A DNA stretch of 64,000 bases from Sphingomonas sp. LC-1. GTDB lineage: Bacteria; Pseudomonadota; Alphaproteobacteria; Sphingomonadales; Sphingomonadaceae. The DNA lies in NCBI RefSeq assembly GCF_025371035.1, contig NZ_JANZXB010000001.1, positions 62,001 through 126,000 of the forward strand, in the 5' to 3' direction. This document shows positions 47,452 through 61,051 of the stretch, in pieces; positions within the stretch are counted from its first letter, which is position 1, and each line of letters opens with the position of its first letter. The notes below the pieces were generated by a model. That model saw nothing but the letters and a program-made list of their open reading frames with translations. It was not told where the DNA came from and searched no databases. A program made the position numbers and the translations under genes.

Positions 47452-48639
47452 CTAGCATGGCGCCCGGAGGCAGGCGACAAAAAAGCCGTCGGTGCCATGG
47501 GTCGCCGGATCGAGGCGATAGCCCGGCCCGTGCGGCGTTCCGACCGCCGCCTCGATCGGCTCGGTCGACCAGCCGGGATGGCGCGTCAGGAATGCCGCGA
47601 CCTGGTCGCGCCCTTCCGCATCCAGCAGCGAGCAGACGATATAGACCATCCGCCCGCCCGGTTTGACCAGCAAGGCCCCGACGCCCAGCACCTGCTCCTG
47701 CATCGCGCGCAACCGGTCGAGACGCTCGGGCGTCAGCCGCCAACGGGCCTCCGGATTCCGGCGCCAGGTGCCGGTGCCCGAACAGGGCGCGTCGATCAGC
47801 ACGCCATCGGCCCTACCCGTCCAGTCGGACAGCATGTCCGCCTCATGCCCGGGATTGAGCAAGCGGCTTTCGACGATCGTCGCCCCTGCCCGTTCGGCAC
47901 GCGGGGGCAGCTTCTGCAAGCGCGCGCGGTCGATGTCGCAGGCGAGCAGCGCGCCGCGATTGTCCATGGCCGCTGCGATCTGCAATGTCTTGCCACCGGC
48001 ACCGGCGCACAGATCGACCAGCCACTCTCCCGGTTTCGCCGACAGCGCCGCGCCGACGATCTGGCTCCCCTCGTCCTGCACCTCGACCAGTCCGGCACGA
48101 TAGATGTCGGACTGTTCGACCGCCGTCCCATTGGCGAGGCGAAGCCCCAGCGGGGACACGGGTGTGGGCGCGGCCTCCGGCCACTGCGCCAGCACCGCGT
48201 CGCGGGTGGTCGCAAGCGTGTTGACCCGCACATCCAGCGGAGCGCGGTCGACCAGCGCCGTCTGTTGCACCGCGTCCAGCCCCGATGCCGACAGCGCCTC
48301 GACCAGCCAGGCAGGAGCGATCCCGCCCTGGGCACGGGGCTCCTCGGCGGTGATCGGTGCCGGTCCATGGCCCTGACCGTCGAAGGTCGCGGCGATGGTC
48401 GGATCGCTATCCGCCACCGCCACCATTGCGGCCCGGCCCGATACCGGCACCGGCCCGGCCTGGCGGATGGCGGCATAGACCAGTTCGCGCACCGCCCGCC
48501 GATCCTTTGACCCGGCATAGCGGCGCGTCGCGAAATAGCGGGCGATCAGCGTGTCCGCCGCCGCCCCGCCGCTCGCCGCAGCGGCGACGATCGCGTCGAG
48601 CAACTCGATCGCCGCCTGGGTACGTGCGGCAGGCGTCAT
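47452..48639 (-). CDS. RsmB/NOP-family SAM-dependent rRNA methyltransferase
   Basis: 395 residues. A NusB-like helical N-domain is followed by an RsmB-type catalytic domain with VDLCAGAGGKTLQIAAAM, VLIDAPCSGTGTWRRNPEAR (the first conserved Cys) and MVYIVCSLLDAEG (the catalytic Cys). It probably forms m5C in 16S rRNA. I give no symbol because the alphaproteobacterial family includes paralogues with different targets. It is followed downstream by the TPR gene and preceded by guaB on the same strand. Confidence 0.92.
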   Translation of the reverse strand: MTPAARTQAAIELLDAIVAAAASGGAAADTLIARYFATRRYAGSKDRRAVRELVYAAIRQAGPVPVSGRAAMVAVADSDPTIAATFDGQGHGPAPITAEEPRAQGGIAPAWLVEALSASGLDAVQQTALVDRAPLDVRVNTLATTRDAVLAQWPEAAPTPVSPLGLRLANGTAVEQSDIYRAGLVEVQDEGSQIVGAALSAKPGEWLVDLCAGAGGKTLQIAAAMDNRGALLACDIDRARLQKLPPRAERAGATIVESRLLNPGHEADMLSDWTGRADGVLIDAPCSGTGTWRRNPEARWRLTPERLDRLRAMQEQVLGVGALLVKPGGRMVYIVCSLLDAEGRDQVAAFLTRHPGWSTEPIEAAVGTPHGPGYRLDPATHGTDGFFVACLRAPC

Positions 48640-48657
48640 GCGCGAATATCCCTAGGA

Positions 48658-51211
<2,554 letters not shown>

Positions 51212-51215
<4 letters not shown>

Positions 51216-51661
51216 CGATCGGCGAACTCGATCCCGCCGCGCTGTGGTTGGCGGCGGGGCTGGCGCTCGGGATTGCCGAGTTGCTGGTGCCGGGGGTATT
51301 CCTGATCTTCCTGGCCATCGCGGCCGGTGTCACCGCACTGACGGCCTGGGCTATCCCCGACCTGCCGATCGGGCTTCAGCTTGCCGAATTTGCCGTGTGG
51401 AGCGTGGTCTGTGTCGTGATCGGGCGGCGCTGGTACCGGGACTTTCCGGTCGAGAGCGACGCGCCGGTGCTCAATGCGCCCGCGCTTCGGTTGCGGGGAC
51501 AGGTCGTGACCGTGACGACGCCGATCGTCGGTGGCGAAGGCCGGGCACGGCTGGGCGATGGCGAGTGGCCGGTGCGCGGGCCGGATGCGCAGAGCGGCAC
51601 CCGCTTGCGGGTCGCGCATGTCGATGGCGGCGTGTTGCTGGTCGAGCCTCTCGCGGATTGA
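51212..51661 (+). CDS. NfeD-like membrane protein
   Basis: 149 residues. Three hydrophobic helices (residues about 9-72) are followed by a small soluble OB-like beta domain ([20 protein letters not shown] to [16 protein letters not shown]). This is the short NfeD form that partners stomatin-like proteins. It starts within the end of the band-7 gene (GTGA overlap). Confidence 0.92.
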
Positions 51662-51678
51662 GGCTGGGGTCGGGGCGT

Positions 51679-51759
51679 GGCCTTCGACTTTGCTCAGGCT
51701 GAACGGGGTTTTGGACAGTCCGTAACAACGGCCGTTCAGCCTGACCAAGGTCAAAGGCC
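51679..51759. repeat. Large inverted repeat between nfeD-like gene and pckA
   Basis: Two 28-nt arms (51679-51706 and 51732-51759) pair at 25 of 28 positions around a 25-nt loop. Each arm contains a TTCGACTTTGCTCAG-like core followed by GCTGAACGG. It sits between two convergent genes, so a bidirectional terminator is likely. The core is shared with 58797-58873. Confidence 0.75.
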
Positions 51760-51800
51760 AAGGGAGGACGCCCACTGCGGGCGCCCTCCGCCATCATCAA

Positions 51801-53408
<1,608 letters not shown>

Positions 53409-53505
53409 AGAGCCTCCTCGTTCCCCTTGATGCCGGTCGCGATGGCCCGGACACCATTTTCATCACACGCCCATCAGCCATGCGTTCACCATGTCATAGC
53501 GAATT

Positions 53506-53523
53506 TGTTTAACACGTCAAACA
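53506..53523. promoter_or_regulatory. Imperfect palindrome in the pckA-chvI divergent region
   Basis: TGTTT and AAACA flank an 8-nt centre 98-115 bp from the pckA start and 98-116 bp from the chvI start. It is a candidate site for a shared regulator, possibly ChvI; the evidence is only its symmetry and position. Confidence 0.3.
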
Positions 53524-53621
53524 CGCCGATGCGTGAAGACGGTTGAGCCGTGCCGCGCTTTGGCTTAACCGATGCGCATGGCGGTTCCTTCGCACGCAAC
53601 GCTCAAGGCCAGGGTCATCGC

Positions 53622-54329
53622 ATGACCGCGACGATCGCGCTGGTCGATGACGACCGCAACATCCTGACATCGGTATCGATCGCGCTTCAGGCGGAGGGTT
53701 TCGTCACCCGTGTCTATGCCGATGGCGAGGCTGCGCTGAAGGCGTTGATCGACAATCCGCCCGATCTGGCGATCTTCGACATCAAGATGCCGCGCATGGA
53801 CGGATTGGAACTGCTCCGTCGCTTGCGTGAGAAGAGCCAGATTCCGGTCATCTTCCTGACCAGCAAGGATGACGAACTGGACGAGGCGCTGGGCCTGGCG
53901 ATGGGGGCGGACGATTATATCGCCAAGCCCTTTTCCCAGCGCCTGCTGATCGCGCGAATCCGCGCCATCCTGCGCCGTTCGGAATATGTCGGCACGGCGC
54001 AAGGCACGCCCGCCGCCGATGCGCAGGGTCCGCTGTCGCGCGGCGCCTTGTCGATGGACCCGGCCCGCCACCGCGTGACGTGGAAGGGCGAGCCGGTGAC
54101 GCTGACGGTCACCGAGTTCCTGATCCTCGAAACGCTGGCGCAGCGGCCCGGCATCGTGCGCACCCGCAACCAGTTGATGGATGCCGCCTATCAGGACGAC
54201 ATCTATGTCGATGACCGCACCATCGACAGCCATATCAAGCGCCTGCGCCGCAAGTTCCGACAAGTAGACCCCGAATTCGATGCCATCGAGACGCTCTATG
54301 GCGCCGGCTACCGATTCTCCGAGGAGTGA
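53622..54329 (+). CDS. chvI: Two-component response regulator ChvI
   Basis: OmpR/PhoB-type regulator of 235 residues. The receiver domain starts [20 protein letters not shown], with the phosphoacceptor Asp53 in [12 protein letters not shown]. The C-terminal winged helix contains [20 protein letters not shown] and [15 protein letters not shown]. ChvI proteins control envelope, acid-stress and polysaccharide genes in alphaproteobacteria. Its end overlaps the start of the partner kinase. Confidence 0.95.
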   Translation: MTATIALVDDDRNILTSVSIALQAEGFVTRVYADGEAALKALIDNPPDLAIFDIKMPRMDGLELLRRLREKSQIPVIFLTSKDDELDEALGLAMGADDYIAKPFSQRLLIARIRAILRRSEYVGTAQGTPAADAQGPLSRGALSMDPARHRVTWKGEPVTLTVTEFLILETLAQRPGIVRTRNQLMDAAYQDDIYVDDRTIDSHIKRLRRKFRQVDPEFDAIETLYGAGYRFSEE

Positions 54330-55863
54330 AGCCCCCGACCTGGCGTTGCGCTGGTCGGGTCAGATTTCGCTGACGCAGCGGATTCTGGCGATCAACATCT
54401 TCGCCCTGCTGTTGCTCGCAGGCGGCTTCTTCTATCTCGACTCCTACCGGACCCGGCTGCTCGACAATCGCGTGGCGCAATCGCTCCGCGAAGTCCGGTT
54501 GATGGGCGAGGCGCTGACCTCGGTGCGCAGCGAGGCGCGTGATCTGTTGATCGATCGCCTCGCCCGCGACACGGGGGCCCGTATCCGGCTGTACGATGCG
54601 AAGGGACGATTGGTCGGTGACAGCCGGGCGCTGGGGGTCCGCAATGTCGTACTGCGGGATCCCGACAAACAGGATCTGGGGCAATCCATCGCCCGCTTCC
54701 TCGACGCCGGAATCGACACGGTGGTCGGCGCAGCCCGCCCGCCGCTCTATCGCGAACGGCGCCAGGGGGCGGAATGGCCCGATGTCCGCGCTGCGCGACA
54801 GGGTGACGTCTCCGCCTCAGTCTGGCGCGCGCCGGACCGCACCCCCGTCATCACCGCCGCGGCTCCCCTGCCCAGCGGCGGTGCGATCATGGCGACCGAA
54901 AATGCCCGCTTCATCACCGCGACCGTTCGGATCGAACGGTTCCGGTTGAGCGTAGTGCTGGCGCTCGTCTCGCTGATCTCGGTCCTGCTGTCGCTCTTCC
55001 TCGCTCGCACCATCGTCCGCCCCCTGCGGCGTCTGGCACGCGCGGCGGTCCGCGTCCGGCTGGGGCGTGCACGCGAAGTCGTCGTGCCGCGCCTGCCCGA
55101 TCGTCGCGACGAACTGGGCATGCTCGCCCGCGCGCTGTCGGACATGAGCCTGGCCCTGCGCGCCCGGATCGACGCGACCGAGGCCTTTGCCGCCGATGTC
55201 ACCCACGAGCTCAAGAACCCGCTGGCATCGCTTCGCTCCGCAGTGGACACGCTGGAGACGGTGCACGACCCCGATCTGCAAGCGCAATTGCTGGCGATCG
55301 TGCGCGACGATGTGCGGCGGCTCGACCGGCTGATTACCGATATTTCGGACGCGTCGCGCCTGGACGCGCAGTTGAGCCGCGCCAAATTCGACCCCGTCGA
55401 TCTCCACGCCCTGCTCGCCGGGCTGATCGACCAGCGCGAGGCGCGCGGCGTCGAACGGGGCATCCGCCTGCGCTTCGACGCGACGGAGCCGGGGCCCGCC
55501 CTTATCGCCGGCGAAGGCGCACGGCTGGAGCGGGTGTTCGAAAATCTGATCTCCAACGCCCTGTCCTTTTCCCCCGACGAAGCCGTGGTGGCGATCAGCC
55601 TGTCGCGCGAGCAGGACGATCTGGTCGTCCGGGTCGAGGACGAAGGCCCGGGCGTGCCCGACGAGGCGCGCGAGGCGATCTTCCGCCGCTTCCATTCGAT
55701 CCGCCCGAGCTCGGAGGGGTTCGGCCAGCATTCTGGCCTGGGCCTGGCCATCGCCCGCACCATCGTCGAGGCGCATCAGGGCCGCATCCATGTCGAGTCG
55801 CGCGAGGATCGGCTGAGCGGTGCGCGCTTCGTCGTCCGCCTGCCGCTCGCCCCGGTGGCATGA
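54298..55863 (+). CDS. chvG: Sensor histidine kinase ChvG
   Basis: About 521 residues. Two membrane helices ([16 protein letters not shown] and [20 protein letters not shown]) flank a periplasmic sensor region. HAMP, the H-box [18 protein letters not shown] (His303) and an ATP-binding G-box ([16 protein letters not shown]) follow. The pair senses envelope or acid stress. ATG 54298 ([10 protein letters not shown]) overlaps the chvI end; 54280 is possible. It is followed directly by hprK. Confidence 0.95.
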   Translation: MAPATDSPRSEAPDLALRWSGQISLTQRILAINIFALLLLAGGFFYLDSYRTRLLDNRVAQSLREVRLMGEALTSVRSEARDLLIDRLARDTGARIRLYDAKGRLVGDSRALGVRNVVLRDPDKQDLGQSIARFLDAGIDTVVGAARPPLYRERRQGAEWPDVRAARQGDVSASVWRAPDRTPVITAAAPLPSGGAIMATENARFITATVRIERFRLSVVLALVSLISVLLSLFLARTIVRPLRRLARAAVRVRLGRAREVVVPRLPDRRDELGMLARALSDMSLALRARIDATEAFAADVTHELKNPLASLRSAVDTLETVHDPDLQAQLLAIVRDDVRRLDRLITDISDASRLDAQLSRAKFDPVDLHALLAGLIDQREARGVERGIRLRFDATEPGPALIAGEGARLERVFENLISNALSFSPDEAVVAISLSREQDDLVVRVEDEGPGVPDEAREAIFRRFHSIRPSSEGFGQHSGLGLAIARTIVEAHQGRIHVESREDRLSGARFVVRLPLAPVA

Positions 55864-56315
55864 TGGCGGATACTAACCCACGGGACGGCGGCGAACTGGT
55901 CCATGCCTCCTGCGTGATCGTCGGCGAAACCGGCCTGCTATTGCGCGGGCCCTCCGGCGCGGGGAAATCCGATCTGGCGCTTCGGCTGATCGATCGCGGC
56001 GCGATGCTGGTCGGCGACGATTATGTGCGGGTCGAGCCGGTCGAGGGGCGGCTCCGCGCGACCGTAGCGGACAGGATCGCGGGGCTGATTGAGGTGCGCG
56101 GCGTCGGGATCGTTACCCTGCCCCATCGCCCGACCGCAACCATCGGGCTGGTGATCGACCTGATCGCCGAGCCCATCGAAGAGGAACGCTTGCCCTTTGG
56201 GTGCGAAACGGTGATCGCAGGCGTCGCACTTCCGCTCTATAGGCTCAATCCTCTCCCTGCTTCGGCGCCGATCAAGGTCGAGCTATGGGTCACGCGCCTC
56301 AAGGATCGCTTGTGA
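55860..56315 (+). CDS. hprK: HPr kinase/phosphorylase, short alphaproteobacterial type
   Basis: 151 residues comprising only the C-terminal kinase domain of HprK. Walker A GPSGAGKS is at 30-37, followed by LVGDDYVRVE and GLIEVRGVGI, the HprK signature. It phosphorylates or dephosphorylates HPr on Ser. ATG 55860 overlaps the chvG stop. Its substrate HPr is encoded at 57649 in the same operon. Confidence 0.94.
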   Translation: MMADTNPRDGGELVHASCVIVGETGLLLRGPSGAGKSDLALRLIDRGAMLVGDDYVRVEPVEGRLRATVADRIAGLIEVRGVGIVTLPHRPTATIGLVIDLIAEPIEEERLPFGCETVIAGVALPLYRLNPLPASAPIKVELWVTRLKDRL

Positions 56316-57226
56316 TGGATCGCAAACGCATATTGTTGGTCACCGGCATGTCCGGCGCCGGCACCTCCACGACTCTCAAGACACTGGAGGATCTGGGCTG
56401 GGAGGTGGTGGACAATCTGCCGCTCTTCCTGCTCGACGGGCTGCTGGAGGCAGCACCGCCGCGCGGTATGGAAGGCAAGAACCGGCCGCTGGCGATCAGC
56501 ATCGGCGTACGGACCCGCGACTTCGCGCCCAATCAGATCACCCAGAGCATCCGCCGCCTCAACGAGAGCCCCAATCTGGCGATCGAGACGTTGTTCCTGA
56601 ATTGCGGTGGCGAGGAATTGAAGCGCCGCTATGCCGAGACGCGGCATCGCCACCCCCTGGCGATAGACCGTGCCGCCGATGACGGCATTGCGCATGAACG
56701 CGCTTTGCTGGCCCCGGTACGCGACATGGCGGACCGGCTGCTCGACACCACCAACATGACCAGCAACGATCTGGGCGGTTGGATCCGTGCCAATTACGCG
56801 GTCGAGGGATTGAGCGAGCCCGTGCTGACCGTGATGTCCTTCGGCTTTTCCAAGGGGCTGCCGCGCAACGCCGACCTGGTGTTCGACATGCGGTTCCTGC
56901 GCAACCCCCATTGGTCGGCCGAGCTGCGCCCCGGCACCGGACTGGATCAGGGGGTGATCGACTATATCCGTCACGACCCGGCCTATGAGACATCGCTGAA
57001 ACAGATCGAGACGCTGCTGGACACGCTGGTCCCCCGTTACATCGCGTCGGGCAAATCCTATATCACCATCGCGATCGGGTGTACCGGAGGGAGACATCGC
57101 TCCGTCCATGTCGCCGAACGGATCGCGCAACGGTTGCGCCGGGGCGGTTTTTCCCCCACGGTGGTACATCGTGATTTGGGTGCCGTGCCAAAAGACTCAC
57201 TGGAAGCCGGGCCGGCCAAGCAATGA
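56315..57226 (+). CDS. rapZ: RapZ-like nucleotide-binding protein with altered Walker A
   Basis: 303 residues. In enterobacteria RapZ is an RNA-binding adaptor controlling glucosamine-6-phosphate synthesis. LEDLGWEVVDNLPLFLLDGL, ISIGVRTRDFAP and the C-terminal IAIGCTGGRHRSVHVAERIA are diagnostic. The Walker A reads GMSGAGTS: the invariant Lys is Thr17 (codon ACC), so nucleotide binding may be weak or lost. The start ATG 56315 overlaps the hprK stop by one base. It is in the conserved PTS-regulation operon. Confidence 0.94.
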   Translation: MDRKRILLVTGMSGAGTSTTLKTLEDLGWEVVDNLPLFLLDGLLEAAPPRGMEGKNRPLAISIGVRTRDFAPNQITQSIRRLNESPNLAIETLFLNCGGEELKRRYAETRHRHPLAIDRAADDGIAHERALLAPVRDMADRLLDTTNMTSNDLGGWIRANYAVEGLSEPVLTVMSFGFSKGLPRNADLVFDMRFLRNPHWSAELRPGTGLDQGVIDYIRHDPAYETSLKQIETLLDTLVPRYIASGKSYITIAIGCTGGRHRSVHVAERIAQRLRRGGFSPTVVHRDLGAVPKDSLEAGPAKQ

Positions 57227-57235
57227 TGGATATGC

Positions 57236-57652
57236 GTGTCTGACATGATCGGTCTGGTTCTGGTGACGCACGGGCGGCTCGCCGATGAGTTCGTGACCGC
57301 GATGATTCACGTGGTCGGCCCTCAGGAGCGGATCGCGACCATCGCGATCGGGCCGGAGGACGATATGGAGGAGCGGCGGGCCGACATCGCCGCCGCCATC
57401 GCCACGGTCGATGCGGGTCGCGGCGTGATCGTGCTGACCGACCTGTTCGGGGGTACGCCCTCTAACCTTGCCATTTCGCTGATGGAGCGCGGCCGGGTGG
57501 AGGTGATCGCGGGGATGAACCTGCCGATGCTGATCCGGCTGGGGTCGGCGCGCAAGTCGATGCAGGTGGTCGATGCCGTCGCCGCCGCGCGCGAGGCGGG
57601 GCGCAAATATATCTCGGTCGCTTCCGAAGTGCTCGGCGAGGCCGCCGCATGA
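57236..57652 (+). CDS. PTS EIIA component, mannose/fructose family (ManX-like)
   Basis: 138 residues. The active-site His12 is in GLVLVTHGRLADEF. VLTDLFGGTPSNLAISLM and VIAGMNLPMLIRL are characteristic of EIIA-Man. No EIIB or EIIC sugar-transport component is nearby, so this is a regulatory PTS protein, not a sugar importer. GTG 57236 is preceded by GATGGA; ATG 57245 is an alternative. It overlaps ptsH by four bases. Confidence 0.94.
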   Translation: MSDMIGLVLVTHGRLADEFVTAMIHVVGPQERIATIAIGPEDDMEERRADIAAAIATVDAGRGVIVLTDLFGGTPSNLAISLMERGRVEVIAGMNLPMLIRLGSARKSMQVVDAVAAAREAGRKYISVASEVLGEAAA

Positions 57653-57921
57653 CGGAGCAGTCGCGGTCGGTTCTCATCACCAATCGCCGGGGCCTTCACG
57701 CCCGCGCCAGTGCGAAATTCGTCACCCTCGCCTCCGCACAGCCATGCGAGGTGCGCGTCGGCAAGGATGGCAGCACGGTGACGGGCACCTCGATCATGGG
57801 GCTGATGATGCTGGGCGCCGCCATGGGCGATACCATCACGATCAGCGCGGAGGGCGACGGCGCGGACCAGACGGTCGAGGCGCTGGCCGCGCTGGTGGAA
57901 GCGAAGTTCGGCGAAGACTGA
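57649..57921 (+). CDS. ptsH: PTS phosphocarrier HPr
   Basis: 90 residues. The phosphoacceptor His17 is in RRGLHARASAKF. Ser48 in GTSIMGLMML corresponds to the HprK target Ser46. It relays phosphate from an EI-type enzyme to EIIA-Man and is regulated by HprK, both encoded just upstream. No ptsI/ptsP follows in this window; the next gene is unrelated. Confidence 0.95.
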   Translation: MTEQSRSVLITNRRGLHARASAKFVTLASAQPCEVRVGKDGSTVTGTSIMGLMMLGAAMGDTITISAEGDGADQTVEALAALVEAKFGED

Positions 57922-57922
57922 C

Positions 57923-58735
57923 ATGCCGCGCGAAATTACCGCTTATTCCAACCCGCTGATCAAGTGGGCCCGCGACCTGCGCGACAAGCGCCATCGGAAA
58001 CAATATCGGCAGTTCCTCGCCGAGGGTCTGCGCATCCTGACCGAAGCGCGCGAGACGGGCCGCCTGCCCACCCTGCTATTCTACGCCAAGCCTTCCGCCG
58101 GCCATCCGCTGGTCCGCGAATTGATCGAGGCGGTCGAGGCGTCGGAGGGCGAGGCGATCGAGACGACGCCCGACATCCTGTCCAAGCTGTCGGGCAAGGA
58201 CAATCCCCAGGCGGTGGTAGGGGTGTTCGAGGAATTCGCCGTTCCGCTCGATTCGCTCGATCGGTCCAAGGCGGGCATATGGCTGGTCGCCGAGCGGCTT
58301 CGCGATCCAGGCAATCTGGGCACGATCCTGCGCACCGGCGATGCGGTCGGCGCGGGCGGCCTGATCCTGATCGGCGAATGCGTCGACCCCTTCTCGGTCG
58401 AGGCGGTTCGCGCCAGCATGGGGGCGCTGTTCACCGTGCCGATCGTGCGCAGCGAATGGCAGCCCTTCCTCGACTGGCTGCGCCAGGGACCGGGCCAGTT
58501 GGTCGGCCTGAGCCTCGACACCGATTCGGACTATCGCGCCGCGCGCTATGCCGCTCCGACCTTCCTTCTGACGGGTAACGAGGCCCAGGGGATGCCGGAC
58601 GACTATGCCGCCGCCTGCGATACGTTGGTCAAAATCCCGATGCTGGGCAAGGCGGACAGCCTGAACGCGGCGGTGGCGACCGCAGTCATGGCCTATGAGG
58701 TGCTGGCGCAACAGGGCGGCGCAAAGGCGGGCTGA
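57923..58735 (+). CDS. TrmH/SpoU-family RNA 2'-O-methyltransferase
   Basis: 270 residues. An N-terminal substrate-binding domain (KQYRQFLAEGLRILTEA) precedes the SpoU knotted domain with LRDPGNLGTILRTGDAVGAG, VEAVRASMGALF and LTGNEAQGMP plus KADSLNAAVATAV. It methylates 2'-OH of rRNA or tRNA; the target is not determined. It begins one base after ptsH. Confidence 0.93.
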   Translation: MPREITAYSNPLIKWARDLRDKRHRKQYRQFLAEGLRILTEARETGRLPTLLFYAKPSAGHPLVRELIEAVEASEGEAIETTPDILSKLSGKDNPQAVVGVFEEFAVPLDSLDRSKAGIWLVAERLRDPGNLGTILRTGDAVGAGGLILIGECVDPFSVEAVRASMGALFTVPIVRSEWQPFLDWLRQGPGQLVGLSLDTDSDYRAARYAAPTFLLTGNEAQGMPDDYAAACDTLVKIPMLGKADSLNAAVATAVMAYEVLAQQGGAKAG

Positions 58736-58796
58736 CGAGCCTGGCGTCGTTCGGTGGGGTAAGGGTGGTTGCCGCGGGGACAGCAATGCCCTTGCA

Positions 58797-58873
58797 CTTC
58801 GACTTCGCTCAGTGCGCCCGGTGCTGAGGCTGTAGCCGCCCCCCACCTTCGTCCAACATGAGCGAAGTCGAAG
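58797..58873. repeat. Perfect 15-bp inverted repeat between SpoU gene and rmuC
   Basis: CTTCGACTTCGCTCA (58797-58811) and TGAGCGAAGTCGAAG (58859-58873) are exact reverse complements across 47 bp of GC-rich spacer. The TTCGACTT-GCTCAG core is shared with the repeat at 51679-51759. It separates two convergent genes, so it likely acts as terminator or is a dispersed sphingomonad repeat. Confidence 0.75.
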
Positions 58874-58913
58874 GCGATGCGCCGCCGCTCGCCCCGGCCG
58901 ACAGGGCCTCCCC

Positions 58914-60386
58914 TTACCCGGAGACTTCCTCCCCCTCGCCCGCACCGGCGAGTTCCGCCACCGGCATCAACTTCGTCAACGGCCGCACCGCCTGTTCGCC
59001 AATGGGCGGCGAATCAATGCTCTTGCCACCGGTGTCGATGTTCAGCGTCTCGAACCGTCGCGCGCTGGTCAGTACCTGGCTTTCCAGGCTGCCGACAAAG
59101 GCGTTGTAGGCCGTCATCGCGGTGTCGAGATTCTTGCCCAGCTTCGACACATGCCCGCCCATCACGGCGAGACGCGCATAGAGCTCCTTGCCCAGCGCCC
59201 CGATCTGCCGCGCTTCCTGCGCCAGCTTTTCCTGCCGCCACACGGCCGCGACCGTCCGCGCGATGGCGATCAGATTGGTTGGCGTTGCCAGCAGCACGCG
59301 TTTGTCGAACGCGAAATCCCACAGCGTCGGGTCATGCTCCAGCGCCGCCGACAGGAAATGCTCGCCCGGCACGAACATGATGACATAGTCGGGCGCATCC
59401 TCGAACTGGTTCCAATAGCTCTTGTTGCCCAGGCCATTGACGTGCGCGCGCATCGCGGCGGCGTGGCGCGATAGCCCGGCTAGTCGCTCGACCTCGTCCA
59501 CCGCGCCGAACGCGTCCTGATAGTCGTTGAGCGAAACCTTCGCATCGATGACCAGCGCCTTGCCGCCCGGCACGCGCACGATCGCGTCGGGGCGCAGCCG
59601 CCCGCCCTCGCCATCGTCCACGCTGACCTCGGTCTGGAAATCGGCATGTTCGGACAGCCCACAGCTTTCCAGAACGTTGCGCAACTGCTGCTCGCCCCAG
59701 CGCCCGCGTGCCTTGGGGGCGTTGCGCAGCGCATTGACCAGCTTGGCCGCCTCGCCCGACACCCGCTCCTGCCCGATCCGCATCGCCTCGATCTGGCCCT
59801 TGAGTTCGCCGAACGCGTCACGGCGTTCGTCCTCAACCTTGCGGACGCCTTCCTCGTAACGCTGGAGCCGCTGGTGTACGGGATCGAGCAGGGCCTTGAG
59901 CGTCTGCCCAGAGGCCTCCTCCGATTGGCGGAACCGGGCCTCGGCGCGTTCGAGGAACTGGCGCTGCGCCACTTCCAGCGCCCGCGCCGCCGCCTCGCCG
60001 AATTGCGTGTTGATCTGCTCGCGCGCCTTGCCCAGCGCCTCCAGCGTCAGCGCATGCGCCGCCTCGCGCTCCTGCGCCCGCGCCTGAAGCTCGGCCAGAT
60101 CGCGCAACGCCGCGTTGCGCTCGGCCTCCACCGCATCGCGTGCCGCCCGGATCACGTCCAGATCGGCCGCGCGACCGCGCAATTCGGCCAGCGCCTGGAG
60201 CGCCTCGCTCTTGTCGCGTTCGGCACTATCGCGGGCGGCGCGCAGCGGATCGATCTCCGCCGCGCGTGCCTTCGCCGTCGCCAGCTCGGCGGCCAGCCCA
60301 TCGGCCTTTCGCCGTCCGGCCAGCCAGCCGGCCAGTCCCCCGACAAGGAGCGCCAGAAGCGCGACGACGATCAATTCGGGCATCAT
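58914..60386 (-). CDS. rmuC: DNA recombination protein RmuC
   Basis: 490 residues. One N-terminal membrane helix (LIVVALLALLVGGLAGWLAG) is followed by a very long coiled coil (about 30-190). The RmuC nuclease-like domain follows, with LRNVLESCGLSEHADFQTEV, DAIVRVPGGKALVIDAKVSL and IMFVPGEHFLSAALEHD. RmuC limits DNA inversion events; mechanism is not fully known. It is convergent with the SpoU gene. Confidence 0.95.
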   Translation of the reverse strand: MMPELIVVALLALLVGGLAGWLAGRRKADGLAAELATAKARAAEIDPLRAARDSAERDKSEALQALAELRGRAADLDVIRAARDAVEAERNAALRDLAELQARAQEREAAHALTLEALGKAREQINTQFGEAAARALEVAQRQFLERAEARFRQSEEASGQTLKALLDPVHQRLQRYEEGVRKVEDERRDAFGELKGQIEAMRIGQERVSGEAAKLVNALRNAPKARGRWGEQQLRNVLESCGLSEHADFQTEVSVDDGEGGRLRPDAIVRVPGGKALVIDAKVSLNDYQDAFGAVDEVERLAGLSRHAAAMRAHVNGLGNKSYWNQFEDAPDYVIMFVPGEHFLSAALEHDPTLWDFAFDKRVLLATPTNLIAIARTVAAVWRQEKLAQEARQIGALGKELYARLAVMGGHVSKLGKNLDTAMTAYNAFVGSLESQVLTSARRFETLNIDTGGKSIDSPPIGEQAVRPLTKLMPVAELAGAGEGEEVSG

Positions 60387-60484
60387 GTAAACCTGTCAGA
60401 ACCAAGGACAGGTCGGAACATAGAACGAACGACCGGGATCGAACAGGGGTTAATCGCCCCCCGCCCGATCGATCCGGGCCGCGA

Positions 60485-61006
60485 TCAGGCTTTGCGCAGC
60501 TTGCCCAGCTTGCGCATCAGCATGTCACGCTTCAACCGGCTGACATGATCGATGAACAATACGCCGTTCAAATGGTCGATCTCATGTTGCATACAGGTGG
60601 CGAGCAGGCCGTCGAGTTCGGCCTCATGCGCGTCGCCCTTCTCGTCCAGCCACTTGACCTGACAGCGCGCAGGCCGCTTCACCTCGGCATATTGCTCGGG
60701 GATGGACAGGCAGCCTTCATTATAGGTCGACAGCTCGTCGCTGACCGACAGGATTTCCGGATTGATATAGGCGCGCGGGTTCTTGACCGGCTTGCCCTCT
60801 TCATCCTCTTCCTCCTGAAGGTCGATGACGAGCACCCGCTTGTCGACGCCGACCTGGATCGCCGCCAGCCCGATACCGTGCGCGTCATACATGGTGTCGA
60901 TCATGTCGGTAACGAGCTGACGGATCGAGTCATCGACCGCCTCCACAGGCTTGGAGACGAGACGCAGGCGGGGGTCGGGAACTTCGACGATAGGAAGAAT
61001 GGCCAT
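60485..61006 (-). CDS. def: Peptide deformylase
   Basis: Removes the N-formyl group from nascent peptides; 173 residues. The three motifs are intact: [10 protein letters not shown] (Gln51), EGCLSIP (metal ligand Cys99) and QHEIDHLNG (His141, Glu142, His145). ATG 61006 gives the usual MAILPIV start. An acidic insertion ([12 protein letters not shown]) lies between beta strands, as in many alphaproteobacteria. It lies downstream of recR on the same strand. Confidence 0.97.
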   Translation of the reverse strand: MAILPIVEVPDPRLRLVSKPVEAVDDSIRQLVTDMIDTMYDAHGIGLAAIQVGVDKRVLVIDLQEEEDEEGKPVKNPRAYINPEILSVSDELSTYNEGCLSIPEQYAEVKRPARCQVKWLDEKGDAHEAELDGLLATCMQHEIDHLNGVLFIDHVSRLKRDMLMRKLGKLRKA

Positions 61007-61051
61007 GACGGTTTCGCTACGGTGCGGGCCGGGGACCGTCAAGACGGCGCA

